Made by a program: the position numbers and the translations under genes. Of a DNA stretch of 64,000 bases, positions 25,140 through 34,646 are shown piece by piece. The notes below the pieces were generated by a model that was not told where the DNA came from, did no database searches, and saw only the letters and a list, made by a program, of their open reading frames with translations. The first letter of the stretch is position 1; the number at the start of each line of letters is the position of its first letter. The DNA is from Bacteroidetes bacterium B1(2017) (lineage in GTDB: Bacteria > Bacteroidota > Bacteroidia > UKL13-3), in the NCBI GenBank assembly GCA_002256395.1, contig NKJG01000001.1, positions 496,001-560,000 of the forward strand. The letters are read 5' to 3'.

Positions 25140-26591
25140 TTATTTACCTTTTTTAGTCATTTCACCTACTCTATCCATTACACAACGGAAACCAATAGTA
25201 GCGGTTGATTGATCTTGGTCTAAGTATCTTCTTGTTCCTGGGCTCATCCAATAAGCTCTATCTGCCCAGCTACCACCTTTATAAACTCTAGCAGCATTAT
25301 CAATTAATGAAGTTGCTCCGTATTCGTATTTTTGGTCAATATCAGTATAATTTAACTCGTCTTTGTGGCCAATATTATCTGCTTTTTTGTAGTTTCTACG
25401 TTTAGCATTATCTTCTTCAGTAACGTCTACATAAATCATTCTACCAAGGCTATCCTTCTCAGAAATAAATCCATCGGCATCTTGCTTGTATTTTTTGTAG
25501 TTATTACCACGGTAAGGGTTAAAGCCAGTCATATCCTCTAATGATAATGGACGATAAACATCGTTAGTCCACTCACTTACATTACCAGCCATATGATACA
25601 AACCAAAATCGTTAGGTAAGAATTTGCCATCTTTAACTAAGGTAGTGTAAAGAGCGCCATCATTTAAATTACCAGCAACACCCGCTCCATCGCCTCTACC
25701 ACGAGTATAGTTAGCATACATTTTACCACGAGCTTTTTCAGTATCAGACCTACGCATGGTTAAGCCATTCCAAGGGTAAATACGTTTTACATCAATGTTT
25801 TCATTGTATCCAGCAGATTTGTAAGCACCTGCAGCATACTCCCACTCAGATTCTGTTGGTAGGCGGTAGCTTGGTAATAAAATACCATCTTCCATGCGCA
25901 CACCACGAGTTTTTCCACTACCAGGAGAGTAATTTTTCAATTCGTTCTTTACACTTGGAGTATATAAACCAAGTAAGTAAGCTTCTGTATTAAAGTTTTG
26001 ATCACCAGTTTGTTTTTGGATATCCAAGTTAATGAATCCCTCACGCACCATAATCATCTCGTTTACACGGTCTGTACGCCATTTGCAATATTCTGCAGCC
26101 TGAACCCAGCTAACACCTACTACAGGATAATCTCTGTAGGCAGGGTGACGTAAGTAATACAATACGTATGGCTCATTGTAAGATAATTTATCTCTCCAAA
26201 CCAAGGTATCAGGTAAAGCTTTAGTAAACACAATTGGATTATCAGAATACTGACGCATTAACCAATGCAAATATTCTAAGTAATTGAAATTGGTTACCTC
26301 AGTTTCGTCCATGTAGAAACTACTAACAGAAATTCTGCGCTTGAAGTTGTTATGATCATAGGTAAGATCTGTTTCGGCCGCACCCATAGTAAAGGTACCA
26401 CCTTCAACAAAAATTAAACCCGGACCAGTTTCTTGCTCCTTGAATTTATGTTTCTCGAAACCACCCCATTTGGCATCGTTGTACTTCCAACCTGTGTTGT
26501 TGGATTTGCCCGCTTTGTTGCAAGAAGATGTATACATCGCACTTGCACCAATGAGAGAGAAAAGGAAAATTTTTGAAAGCGTTTTCATCAC
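25140..26591 (-). CDS. gldJ: Gliding motility/T9SS lipoprotein GldJ
   Basis: The 483-residue protein has a lipoprotein signal with cysteine at residue 24 (TSSC). Its main part is a formylglycine-generating-enzyme-like (FGE-sulfatase) fold: GTFTMG near residue 66, YMDETEVTN, GVSWVQAAEYCKW, YRLPTESEWEYAA, and WADRAYW with GFRCVM at the end. GldJ and GldK share this fold. I prefer GldJ because of the N-terminal GWKYNDAKWGGFE segment and because, as I recall, gldJ neighbours porU and porV in Flavobacterium johnsoniae. GldJ is an outer-membrane lipoprotein required to stabilise the gliding motor and T9SS ring proteins. It follows two PorP/SprF genes. An alternative ATG is at 26588. Confidence 0.85.
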   Translation of the reverse strand: MMKTLSKIFLFSLIGASAMYTSSCNKAGKSNNTGWKYNDAKWGGFEKHKFKEQETGPGLIFVEGGTFTMGAAETDLTYDHNNFKRRISVSSFYMDETEVTNFNYLEYLHWLMRQYSDNPIVFTKALPDTLVWRDKLSYNEPYVLYYLRHPAYRDYPVVGVSWVQAAEYCKWRTDRVNEMIMVREGFINLDIQKQTGDQNFNTEAYLLGLYTPSVKNELKNYSPGSGKTRGVRMEDGILLPSYRLPTESEWEYAAGAYKSAGYNENIDVKRIYPWNGLTMRRSDTEKARGKMYANYTRGRGDGAGVAGNLNDGALYTTLVKDGKFLPNDFGLYHMAGNVSEWTNDVYRPLSLEDMTGFNPYRGNNYKKYKQDADGFISEKDSLGRMIYVDVTEEDNAKRRNYKKADNIGHKDELNYTDIDQKYEYGATSLIDNAARVYKGGSWADRAYWMSPGTRRYLDQDQSTATIGFRCVMDRVGEMTKKGK

Positions 26592-26612
26592 TTTATCTTA
26601 ATTTGGAATTTT

Positions 26613-26620
26613 CAAACATA
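26613..26620 (-). promoter_or_regulatory. Possible -7 box upstream of gldJ
   Basis: The minus strand reads TATGTTTG, an exact match to TAnnTTTG, about 22 bases before the gldJ ATG. No TTTG is seen at the expected -33 distance, so this may be a weak internal promoter within the porP-gldJ set. Confidence 0.35.
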
Positions 26621-26675
26621 AGGAATATTTCGAAAAAATCACTTTTTCGAGGCTATTTTTTTTAATTTAATCAAT

Positions 26676-27668
26676 TTATAACTCAGGACAAACCAATCTC
26701 CTATTGTATCTAACCCCTGGTCTGGCGCGTTGTTTTATCTCAAAACTGATAGAAACTTCGTGAGAACCAACGGTGGCTTGCTTGGCTTTTGAGATAACCG
26801 CATCATAGCTATATCCCACCTTTACAGATGGAAAACGCAAACCTATTAAGAAAATTGCAGCATCGGCATTATTTGAGGTTTGTCTGAACCAAGTACCAAG
26901 TGTTAACGACTTTTGCTTCACAAAGAAACCAAGATTCATTTGGTAAAAATTTCTTTGCTGCATAAACAAAATATTTGGAGATAGAATTACTCTATCTTCA
27001 TCGTATCTAGATTTGTTCAAGTAAATATTTAAACCTCCATGAACGGTATATTTCCTAGGCAACTTAAGAGATTGATCGTCTTTATCGGGATAATAGAACG
27101 ACATATTGGGTTCCAACAAATTATGAATAGCCGCTCCAAAAAATAGTTTGCTATTATAAAGCAACATGCCTGTTCCAAAATTAGGAATAGTAATTTGTTG
27201 GTTGGCTGTAACCTCTGCAGTTGGCAATACTGGGCCTCTTGTAGGGTCAATCATGTCTTCAAAAACAAATTTGCTGAAATCGTACCTTCTTTGAAGAATA
27301 CCGCCCTGCAAAGCAGCGTTAAATGCCCATTCTCTGTTTATTTCTAAATTGTAAGAATACACGGCGCTAATACTTGTGGTGGTTAAAAAACCATCTCCAG
27401 CCACATCATACATACTTACAACTCCTAAACCACTTTTCACCTTACCTAAATAAGCATCGGCACTCATAACAGCAGTGCGATAATTATTGTTTAAGGCAGT
27501 GTACTGTGAACGAGCGTTCATATTAACACGAATATTACGGGAGGCTCCAGCCATTGCTGGGTTAGTATAAAGTGGTGAAGCATAATACTGACTTAATTGC
27601 GGGTCTTGTGCAAATGTCAATTGTATACCAAACAGACCAAATAGAATTAATACAGTAAGCTTATTCAT
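26676..27668 (-). CDS. PorP/SprF family type IX secretion membrane protein, copy 2
   Basis: The 330-residue protein starts at the ATG at 27668; a TTG 12 bases further upstream is less likely. A signal peptide ends LTFAQ and is followed by the family hallmark DPQLSQYYASPLYTNPAMAG. The rest has alternating beta strands expected of a small outer-membrane barrel, with FGTGMLLY and VKVGYSYDAV near the end. PorP/SprF proteins help export or anchor specific T9SS cargo, particularly large type B-domain adhesins encoded nearby. It is a paralogue of the next gene upstream, 122 bases away. gldJ follows 84 bases downstream. Confidence 0.88.
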   Translation of the reverse strand: MNKLTVLILFGLFGIQLTFAQDPQLSQYYASPLYTNPAMAGASRNIRVNMNARSQYTALNNNYRTAVMSADAYLGKVKSGLGVVSMYDVAGDGFLTTTSISAVYSYNLEINREWAFNAALQGGILQRRYDFSKFVFEDMIDPTRGPVLPTAEVTANQQITIPNFGTGMLLYNSKLFFGAAIHNLLEPNMSFYYPDKDDQSLKLPRKYTVHGGLNIYLNKSRYDEDRVILSPNILFMQQRNFYQMNLGFFVKQKSLTLGTWFRQTSNNADAAIFLIGLRFPSVKVGYSYDAVISKAKQATVGSHEVSISFEIKQRARPGVRYNRRLVCPEL

Positions 27669-27790
27669 CAAATACGGCAATTAATAAATGGCTATAAATT
27701 TAGGGAAATATTTAATAAATGCAATAAGTTGAAATTATTAATGGAAAAATAATTTCCTATTTTACTCCATTAAAATCGAAAAAAACGCTA

Positions 27791-28786
27791 CTAAAAATCA
27801 GGACACGTAACTTTCCTAGGCTTAGATCTTGGGATTCTCTTCTTTAATTCGAGACTTAAAGTAACCTCATGAGAGTTTACAGCCCCTATTTTTGCTGCAC
27901 TTATGGTGGCATCGTAAGAATATCCAATCTTAATTTTTGGTGTTCTAACACCAACCAAAATGATAAAGGCATCAGAGTTAACCGTATTTTGACGGAAGTA
28001 GGCTCCGGCAACATAGGGGCCTTTACTCATATACATACCTAAATTAACTTGATTAAACTGGCGTTGCGATTTAACAATAACGTTTGGATATAAATTCACC
28101 TGACGGCGTTCATCACGATCACGAACGATAGGAATTACCAAACCCATATGCGCTGTAAATCTTCTTGGAATTGGATTTGAGGCTCCAACATAAAAGGCTT
28201 GTGAAGGTTCTAATAAATTGTGAATGGCAACACCGCCATAAAAACTTTTTGAATAACCTATAATACCTGTAGCAAAATTTGGAACCATTATCGTTCCATT
28301 TCCATTAGGCTCTGCAGTTGGGTTTACGAAACCCTGGGTTAAAATAATTTGATCATACCACAAAAGCTTATTAAAATCGATAGACTTTTGCATCAGACCT
28401 GCCTGAATAGCTGCTTGTATGGTAAATTTTCTGTTGACAGGAATTTGATAGGCATAGATTAGGTTTAGAGAGGTAGTTCTTAAGGTACCAACCCCTTGTT
28501 CATCATAAGATGCTTGAACACCAAACCCGCCATTAATTTTATCAAAATGCTCATCGTAACTAAACGACCCAGTTCTAAATGCACCCGAAATACTTGGCCA
28601 TTGATTACGCACATCCATCACCACACGGCCATGGTTTACACTACCAGTAAAGGCAGGATTAGTATATATTGGGTTTGCATAGAACTGCGAGAACTGTGGG
28701 TCTTGCGCCCTCAATTCAGCCCCAGTCAGAAGCAAAATCCAAATAATAATATATACTCCTTTCCCAGAGTGTTTATTTAGGTTCAT
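27791..28786 (-). CDS. PorP/SprF family type IX secretion membrane protein, copy 1
   Basis: The 331-residue protein has a signal peptide (about 1-27, ending ELRAQ) followed by DPQFSQFYANPIYTNPAFTG, the conserved N-terminal box of the family. Later landmarks are FATGIIGYSKSFYGGVAIHN and IKIGYSYDATIS, both also present in copy 2. It is predicted to be an outer-membrane beta-barrel partner of T9SS cargo. The two copies share most landmarks but differ in loop sequence, so they may serve different substrates. It is divergent from porU across a 157-base gap that must hold both promoters, although no clean consensus was found there. Confidence 0.88.
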   Translation of the reverse strand: MNLNKHSGKGVYIIIWILLLTGAELRAQDPQFSQFYANPIYTNPAFTGSVNHGRVVMDVRNQWPSISGAFRTGSFSYDEHFDKINGGFGVQASYDEQGVGTLRTTSLNLIYAYQIPVNRKFTIQAAIQAGLMQKSIDFNKLLWYDQIILTQGFVNPTAEPNGNGTIMVPNFATGIIGYSKSFYGGVAIHNLLEPSQAFYVGASNPIPRRFTAHMGLVIPIVRDRDERRQVNLYPNVIVKSQRQFNQVNLGMYMSKGPYVAGAYFRQNTVNSDAFIILVGVRTPKIKIGYSYDATISAAKIGAVNSHEVTLSLELKKRIPRSKPRKVTCPDF

Positions 28787-28943
28787 TTATTTTTAACAGG
28801 TTCAAATAGAATACCGATAGAAATGCAATATTAGTAAAATGTTTTGTATTAACTTCACACTAAGACACACAATTTGTTTTAATTTGTTGACGTTTTAGTA
28901 ATCTGTTAACGAATTTTCAAGTATAAGTATTTTGTTATAAACG

Positions 28944-31900
28944 ATGCAATTTTTAAAAAAATTAAGAAATTTTATGGGTAAATCAACTTTACTCATTGTG
29001 TTATATATATCTGTTATACAGCATTCTAATGCTCAAGAATTGCTTTTGCAATCGAGGCTAATTTGGGACAATCAAGCTGGAATAAAACCCCATTTTAAGG
29101 GTGCTATTTATGAAAATGAACAAGAAATTTTGCCTTTTTTTCAGCAAATTATTCCATTAAAGTCGGCTCAAGTAGAAGAAATTTACCTTCAATCTACCCA
29201 AGAATCGGATTTTATTTTGCCAAATACCTCTTCGAACAAAACGATTGATGAAATTTATAAACCTATTTTCCATGTGGCTTTTGAAAGGGGAAAACCATAT
29301 TTATTTTTAAAATTCTTACCCTTTAGAAAAGAGGGTTCATCTTTTAAAAAACTTGAGAACGTTAAGATTGAAATTAAATACGGAACAAATAGCAATGCAA
29401 CTGGGTTCAAAAAGAAACCTACCTATGCGGCAAATTCTGTATTAGCAAGCGGCGATTGGGTTAAAATTGGCACCACTCAAAATGGAATTTATAGAATTGA
29501 TTATGCAACACTTCGTGGATTAGGAATAAACCCAGATCAACTCGACCCAAGAAATATAAAATTATATGGAAGAGGTGCAGGTATGGTTCCGCAACAAAAC
29601 AGCAAGGCACGAGTAGATGATTTAAAAGAAATTCCTATTTTGTTGCAAGGCGAAAGCGACGGAAAATTTAACCCAGGTGACTTTATAGCGTTTTATGGAG
29701 AATCACAATTAAATCAATGGGCATATAATGAAAATACTCAAACCTATTCATTTGTTTCTAACCTATACTGCGATACTACCTATTATTTCTTAACTGTTGG
29801 CACAAGCCAAGGTAAAAGAATTAGTAAAATACCTTCCCTATCAGGTGAAAGCGCAACCATTGGCTCATATACCTATCTATATTTTTATAATAATGAAAGA
29901 GCCAACCTTATTAAATCTGGTAAGGTTTGGGTAGGAGAAGAATTTGATAGAATTACACAACAAAGTTTTAACGTAAGTGTTCCTTATCTAATAACTTCTG
30001 AACCTATTAAATTTAAATCATCTGTAACTGCAAGAAGCTTTGTAGAAAGTCAGTTTACTGTTCAAGTAAATGGCAATGGCATCTTAAATCAAACATGCCC
30101 AATTGTACGACCGAGTTTTGAAGACCCATACACATGTGGATTAAGGATAAACACAACGAATTTTTTAAGTAGTAGTCCAAACTTTACCGTAAATTATTCT
30201 TATAATAAACCTTCCAGTGGCAGTATAGGTTGGCTTGATTTTTTTGAGATACAAGCAAAGGCCGAATTGAGAAATGTAAACGGAAATTTTGTATTTAAAG
30301 ATGCTGCAAATATGGGTTCGGGCAAGGTAACTAAATATCAAATTGGCTCGAACCGAAACCTAACTGTGTTAGATGTAAGCAACCCAATTGACCCTATTAT
30401 TATTGAAGGAACCTTTGCCGCAAATTCCTATAGTTTTACTTGTGCAACAGATAGCTTAAAAACCTTTGCGGCATATGATGGAAGTAATTATTTACAGGTA
30501 ACTAATGCAGGTAAAATAGCCAACCAAAATTTGCATTCATTAACTAATCCAGATGGATTTATTATAACACATCCCAACTTTATTGGAGAGGCAAAACGAT
30601 TAGCAGAGTTCCACAATAAAAAAGATAATTTGAACATCCATGTTGTAAATATTCAAGATGTATATAATGAATTTTCGAGTGGTGCTCCAGACTTATGTGC
30701 CTTGCGTGATTTCTTTAAGATGTTTTATGACAGAGCAAATACAGTTGCCGAAATGCCCAAATATGCTACCCTAATGGGAAGGGCAAGTTATGATTATAAA
30801 TACAGACAAAAACCAAATTCCAATTTTATTTTAACCTTTGAAAGTAATGAATCATTTGACCCAACTGGAAGTTATTGTAGCGATGATTTTTTAGGATTTT
30901 TGGATGATGCAGAAGGCGGTTGGGATATCGGAAATAATAATGGAGAATTATTAGACATTGGAATTGGAAGATTGCCTGTTACCAATGAAACAGAGGCCAA
31001 GCAAGTAGTTGATAAAATTATGTCGTATTACACAAGCACTTCTTTTGGCTCGTGGCGCAATAAATTGGTATTTACCGCGGATGATGAAGATAATAATTTG
31101 CACCAAAATCAGGCAGATAATTTGGCCAATAGCCTTCTTAATTTATATCCTGAATATAACCTAGAAAAAATTTATTTAGATGCCTATAAAAAGGAGAGCA
31201 CAGCTGGTGGTGCAAGATTTCCGGAGGCCCAAAAAGCAATCAATAATTCTATTCAAAATGGATGTTTAATTTTTAATTATACAGGTCATGGTGGTGAAGT
31301 TGGATTAACAGCAGAACGTGTTATGGGAATTGATGACATAAATAGTTGGACGAATGGATTGGAATCGAATGGTATAAAACTTCCCCTATTTTTAACTGCT
31401 ACATGTGAGTTTAGTAGGTTTGATGATCCATTGCGTTTTTCTGCTGGTGAATTAGTTTTATTAAATCCTTCGGGTGGAGCAGTGGGTTTATTTACAACAG
31501 TACGTTTAGTATTTTCTGGAACCAATGCAGATTTAAATCAAAAGTTTTATGACAACGTAGGTTTTGATTCTGTTTCGCAATTGAACCCACCTCATTTAGG
31601 GGATATAGTACGAAAAACAAAAAACGACTATAACGTAGTAAACACGCGTAATTTCACCCTTTTAGGTGATCCATTTTTAATATTGGCCTATCCGTATTAT
31701 GGAGTTAAAACGAGTACGATAAATAGTACTGATGTGGCAGTATTTAACGACACCTTAAAAGCACTGAAAAAATTTGTTGTAACTGGGTTTGTAACCGATA
31801 AAAATGGCACTAAATTAAATACATACAATGGTGTTGTATACCCGGTGGTTTATGATAAGTTTACCAATTATTCTACTCTTGGAAACAACCCTCCCTTAAG

Positions 31901-32780
31901 CACAGCAATGGGTTTTCAAATGCAAAACAATGTGCTTTATAGAGGTAAATCAAGCGTGAACAATGGCGATTTCACGTTTAGTTTTGTGGTTCCAAAAGAT
32001 ATTGCTTACGAATATGGCTATGGTAAAATTAGTTACTATGCCAACAACGATTTAAAAGATGCGAATGGCTATAATAATAGAATTTTCATAGGAGGTACCG
32101 CAGATAGCAGCGCCAAAGACACAAAAGGCCCAGATATTCAATTATACTTAAACGATACTAAGTTTGTAAACGGCGGATTAACCAATCAAAGTCCGAAACT
32201 AATTGCCAAACTCTACGATGAAAATGGAATAAACACAACGGGCAGAGGAATTGGTAGGGACCTAATGTATGTGTTAAATAACAACCAAACTCAGGCAGTT
32301 ATTGTAAACGATTATTACCAAGCTACGCTAAACTCCTACCAAAGTGGAGAGGTAAAATATGACATTTCAAATTTGGCAGCAGGTAAATATCAATTAAAGT
32401 TTAAAGCCTACGATGTATACAATAATGCCTCTGAATCTACGTTAGACTTTGAGGTTAAATCATCAGAAAAGCCATCCATTGATCATCTTTTGAATTATCC
32501 AAATCCATTTAACAACCTCACTACGTTTCATTTCGACCATAATTTGAATGGGCAAGACTTGAATGTTTTAGTACAAGTGTTTACAGTAAATGGCAAATTG
32601 GTTAAGACCTTGCAAACGAACAATTTGGCAACAGGAACCCATTTTGATTTGTTGCATTGGGATGGCAAAGATGAGTATGGTGATAAATTGGCGAATGGCG
32701 TGTATATTTACAAATGCAAAGTGTATTCTCCAGGTAATAAAACGATAGAAAAAACAGAAAAATTGGTAATCTTAAATTAA
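28944..32780 (+). CDS. porU: T9SS sortase PorU (C25 cysteine peptidase)
   Basis: The 1278-residue protein is the gingipain-type (C25) peptidase that removes C-terminal sorting domains from T9SS cargo and transfers the cargo to surface lipopolysaccharide. The catalytic histidine is His782 in NYTGHGGE and the catalytic cysteine is Cys821 in TATCEFSR. The signal peptide lies within the first 30 residues. An N-terminal beta-rich prodomain and several Ig-like segments surround the catalytic domain. The C-terminus (about 1180-1278, YPNPFNNLTTF to EKLVILN) resembles a sorting or FlgD-like domain that PorU is known to retain. The length fits PorU (about 1100-1300). porV follows 44 bases downstream, as expected for its partner. 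Confidence 0.93.
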   Translation: MQFLKKLRNFMGKSTLLIVLYISVIQHSNAQELLLQSRLIWDNQAGIKPHFKGAIYENEQEILPFFQQIIPLKSAQVEEIYLQSTQESDFILPNTSSNKTIDEIYKPIFHVAFERGKPYLFLKFLPFRKEGSSFKKLENVKIEIKYGTNSNATGFKKKPTYAANSVLASGDWVKIGTTQNGIYRIDYATLRGLGINPDQLDPRNIKLYGRGAGMVPQQNSKARVDDLKEIPILLQGESDGKFNPGDFIAFYGESQLNQWAYNENTQTYSFVSNLYCDTTYYFLTVGTSQGKRISKIPSLSGESATIGSYTYLYFYNNERANLIKSGKVWVGEEFDRITQQSFNVSVPYLITSEPIKFKSSVTARSFVESQFTVQVNGNGILNQTCPIVRPSFEDPYTCGLRINTTNFLSSSPNFTVNYSYNKPSSGSIGWLDFFEIQAKAELRNVNGNFVFKDAANMGSGKVTKYQIGSNRNLTVLDVSNPIDPIIIEGTFAANSYSFTCATDSLKTFAAYDGSNYLQVTNAGKIANQNLHSLTNPDGFIITHPNFIGEAKRLAEFHNKKDNLNIHVVNIQDVYNEFSSGAPDLCALRDFFKMFYDRANTVAEMPKYATLMGRASYDYKYRQKPNSNFILTFESNESFDPTGSYCSDDFLGFLDDAEGGWDIGNNNGELLDIGIGRLPVTNETEAKQVVDKIMSYYTSTSFGSWRNKLVFTADDEDNNLHQNQADNLANSLLNLYPEYNLEKIYLDAYKKESTAGGARFPEAQKAINNSIQNGCLIFNYTGHGGEVGLTAERVMGIDDINSWTNGLESNGIKLPLFLTATCEFSRFDDPLRFSAGELVLLNPSGGAVGLFTTVRLVFSGTNADLNQKFYDNVGFDSVSQLNPPHLGDIVRKTKNDYNVVNTRNFTLLGDPFLILAYPYYGVKTSTINSTDVAVFNDTLKALKKFVVTGFVTDKNGTKLNTYNGVVYPVVYDKFTNYSTLGNNPPLSTAMGFQMQNNVLYRGKSSVNNGDFTFSFVVPKDIAYEYGYGKISYYANNDLKDANGYNNRIFIGGTADSSAKDTKGPDIQLYLNDTKFVNGGLTNQSPKLIAKLYDENGINTTGRGIGRDLMYVLNNNQTQAVIVNDYYQATLNSYQSGEVKYDISNLAAGKYQLKFKAYDVYNNASESTLDFEVKSSEKPSIDHLLNYPNPFNNLTTFHFDHNLNGQDLNVLVQVFTVNGKLVKTLQTNNLATGTHFDLLHWDGKDEYGDKLANGVYIYKCKVYSPGNKTIEKTEKLVILN

Positions 32781-32824
32781 TTCCTAAAATTGAGCACCAA
32801 ATTATTTTTGTGCAGAGACTAAAA

Positions 32825-34087
32825 ATGAGAATAAATAAATCCTTCCTTTCGATGATGATGCTGGGTGTTTTAAGCACTCAATTTACTAGTAAAACGCAAG
32901 CCCAAATTGCAGGTAGCAACTCGCAATTAGACGGTAGAAATACAATAACCACAGCTGTACCATTTTTAATGATTACGCCTGAGGCTAGAGGCGGCGGTAT
33001 GGGTGATGTGGGTGTAGCTTTGCCAAATGACCCAAATGCAATGCATTGGAATATTTCAAAAATTCCTTTCAACGAAAAAAAAGGAGCTGTATCTTTAAGC
33101 TATACTCCTTGGCTCAGAAGCCTAGTTCCAGATATTAGTTTAGCCTATATGAGTGGCTATGCAAAAATTAATGATCGTTCTGCTGTAGCGGCATCTTTAA
33201 GGTATTTTTCTTTGGGTCAAATTCAATTTACCGATCAATTTGGAAATAGCACCGGAAATTATAACCCCAATGAGCTAGCCGTTGACTTGGGATATGCATC
33301 TAAATTATCGGATCATTTTTCATTAGGTATTGCCTTCAGATATATTAGAAGTGATTTAGCAGGAGCCTTTAATCAAAGCTCCTCTCCGGTTCAGGCAGGT
33401 AATGCCTTTGCAGGTGATATGACAGCCTATTATACCAACAAAACTAAATTAAAATTAGAAGGTAAGCGCTACAATTTAAATTATTCATTTGGAGGTGCCA
33501 TTACAAATATCGGTTCAAAAATTTCCTATACCAGTCAACAATATCAAAATTTTATTCCTATCAATTTAAGAATTGGTGGTTACGGACAATTGGAAATTGA
33601 CAAATACAATACCATTGCTTTGGCTTTAGATTTCAATAAACTTTTGGTTCCAACCAACCCTGTATATGCCAAAACAGTTGCAGGTTATGACAGTATAACA
33701 CCTGCCGGACAAAGAATAATTGTTAGTGGTATGAACCCAGATGTACCACCTATTCAAGGAATGATTCAATCTTTTTATGATGCACCAGGTGGCTTGCAAG
33801 AAGAATTAAGAGAAATTAATATTTCAACTGGATTAGAATATTGGTACGATAAGCAATTTGCCTTACGTGCTGGCTTCTTTCATGAAAGTCCATTTAAAGG
33901 AAATAGAAAATTCATGACCTTTGGAGCTGGATTTAGGTTTAATGTATTTGGAGTAGATTTATCGTATTTAATTCCAATTGAAAACAGAAATCCATTAGAA
34001 AAAACCTTGCGTTTCACGCTCATCTTTGATTTGGATGCATTTGCCACTCAGAACAAGGAAGAAGACAAAGCCCCAGTTACAGAATAA
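32825..34087 (+). CDS. porV: T9SS outer-membrane shuttle protein PorV (LptO)
   Basis: The protein has 420 residues from the ATG at 32825. The frame extends five codons to a GTG at 32810, but that overlaps a possible -7 box (TATTTTTG, 32803-32810). The signal peptide (ending TQAQ) is followed by VPFLMITPEARGGGMGDVGV, the hallmark N-terminal segment of PorV. A FadL-like 14-strand barrel pattern follows. PorV collects folded cargo from the SprA translocon by its sorting domain and delivers it to PorU. The stop codon overlaps the start of ispF by one base (TAATG). Order and spacing with porU support the assignment strongly. Confidence 0.93.
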   Translation: MRINKSFLSMMMLGVLSTQFTSKTQAQIAGSNSQLDGRNTITTAVPFLMITPEARGGGMGDVGVALPNDPNAMHWNISKIPFNEKKGAVSLSYTPWLRSLVPDISLAYMSGYAKINDRSAVAASLRYFSLGQIQFTDQFGNSTGNYNPNELAVDLGYASKLSDHFSLGIAFRYIRSDLAGAFNQSSSPVQAGNAFAGDMTAYYTNKTKLKLEGKRYNLNYSFGGAITNIGSKISYTSQQYQNFIPINLRIGGYGQLEIDKYNTIALALDFNKLLVPTNPVYAKTVAGYDSITPAGQRIIVSGMNPDVPPIQGMIQSFYDAPGGLQEELREINISTGLEYWYDKQFALRAGFFHESPFKGNRKFMTFGAGFRFNVFGVDLSYLIPIENRNPLEKTLRFTLIFDLDAFATQNKEEDKAPVTE

Positions 34088-34560
34088 TGCGCGTAGGATT
34101 TGGATTTGATGTGCATCAACTTTCTGAGGAAAGAGCTTTTGTACTAGGAGGCATTACTATTCCAGCAGCTAAAGGTATCCTTGGCCATAGTGATGCGGAT
34201 GTTTTAATTCATGCCATATCGGATGCTATTTTAGGAGCCTTAGCTCTTGGCGATATTGGGGTTCACTTCCCTGATACAAGTGCCTCAAATAAAGGATTAG
34301 ATAGCAAACTTATTTTAAAGAAATGCATGGAGTTGGCCAAAGAAAAAGGATATAAAGTTGGCAATTTAGATAGCACTGTGGTTTGCGAAAAACCCAAAAT
34401 TATGCCGCATGCCTTAGCCATGAGAACCTGTATAGCAGGCTTATGTGAAGTTGATTTGGAGGATATATCTATAAAGGCTACTACGAATGAAAAGCTTGGT
34501 TTTATTGGCAGAGAAGAAGGAATTGTGGCCTATGCCATTGTAACCATGATAAAGAGTTAA
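34087..34560 (+). CDS. ispF: 2-C-methyl-D-erythritol 2,4-cyclodiphosphate synthase
   Basis: The 157-residue enzyme of the non-mevalonate (MEP) isoprenoid pathway converts CDP-methylerythritol 2-phosphate to the cyclic diphosphate with release of CMP. The zinc ligands are visible: Asp8 and His10 in GFGFDVHQ, and His42 in DADVLIHAISDA. The C-terminal TTNEKLGFIGREEG is the cytidine-binding signature. The length is normal. Its ATG shares one base with the porV stop, so it is translated as the last gene of a porU-porV-ispF unit despite an unrelated role. No other MEP pathway gene is in the window. Confidence 0.95.
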   Translation: MRVGFGFDVHQLSEERAFVLGGITIPAAKGILGHSDADVLIHAISDAILGALALGDIGVHFPDTSASNKGLDSKLILKKCMELAKEKGYKVGNLDSTVVCEKPKIMPHALAMRTCIAGLCEVDLEDISIKATTNEKLGFIGREEGIVAYAIVTMIKS

Positions 34561-34646
34561 CAGCAATAAGAATTTAACTCGCTCAAGAATAAGCTTCCCT
34601 TAATTTTGTTTATTTCTTCCCGAAAAAAAATACTAGTTTGGTGTCC

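Noticed and set aside
26630-26650. TCGAAAAA/TTTTTCGA inverted repeat between porP copy 2 and gldJ
   Set aside because: An 8-bp A-T rich stem without a following T run could arise by chance. Neither a terminator nor an operator can be supported.
28787-28943. Search for divergent promoters between porP copy 1 and porU
   Set aside because: Only partial matches (for example GTATTTTG) were found, and none has a correctly spaced -33 element.
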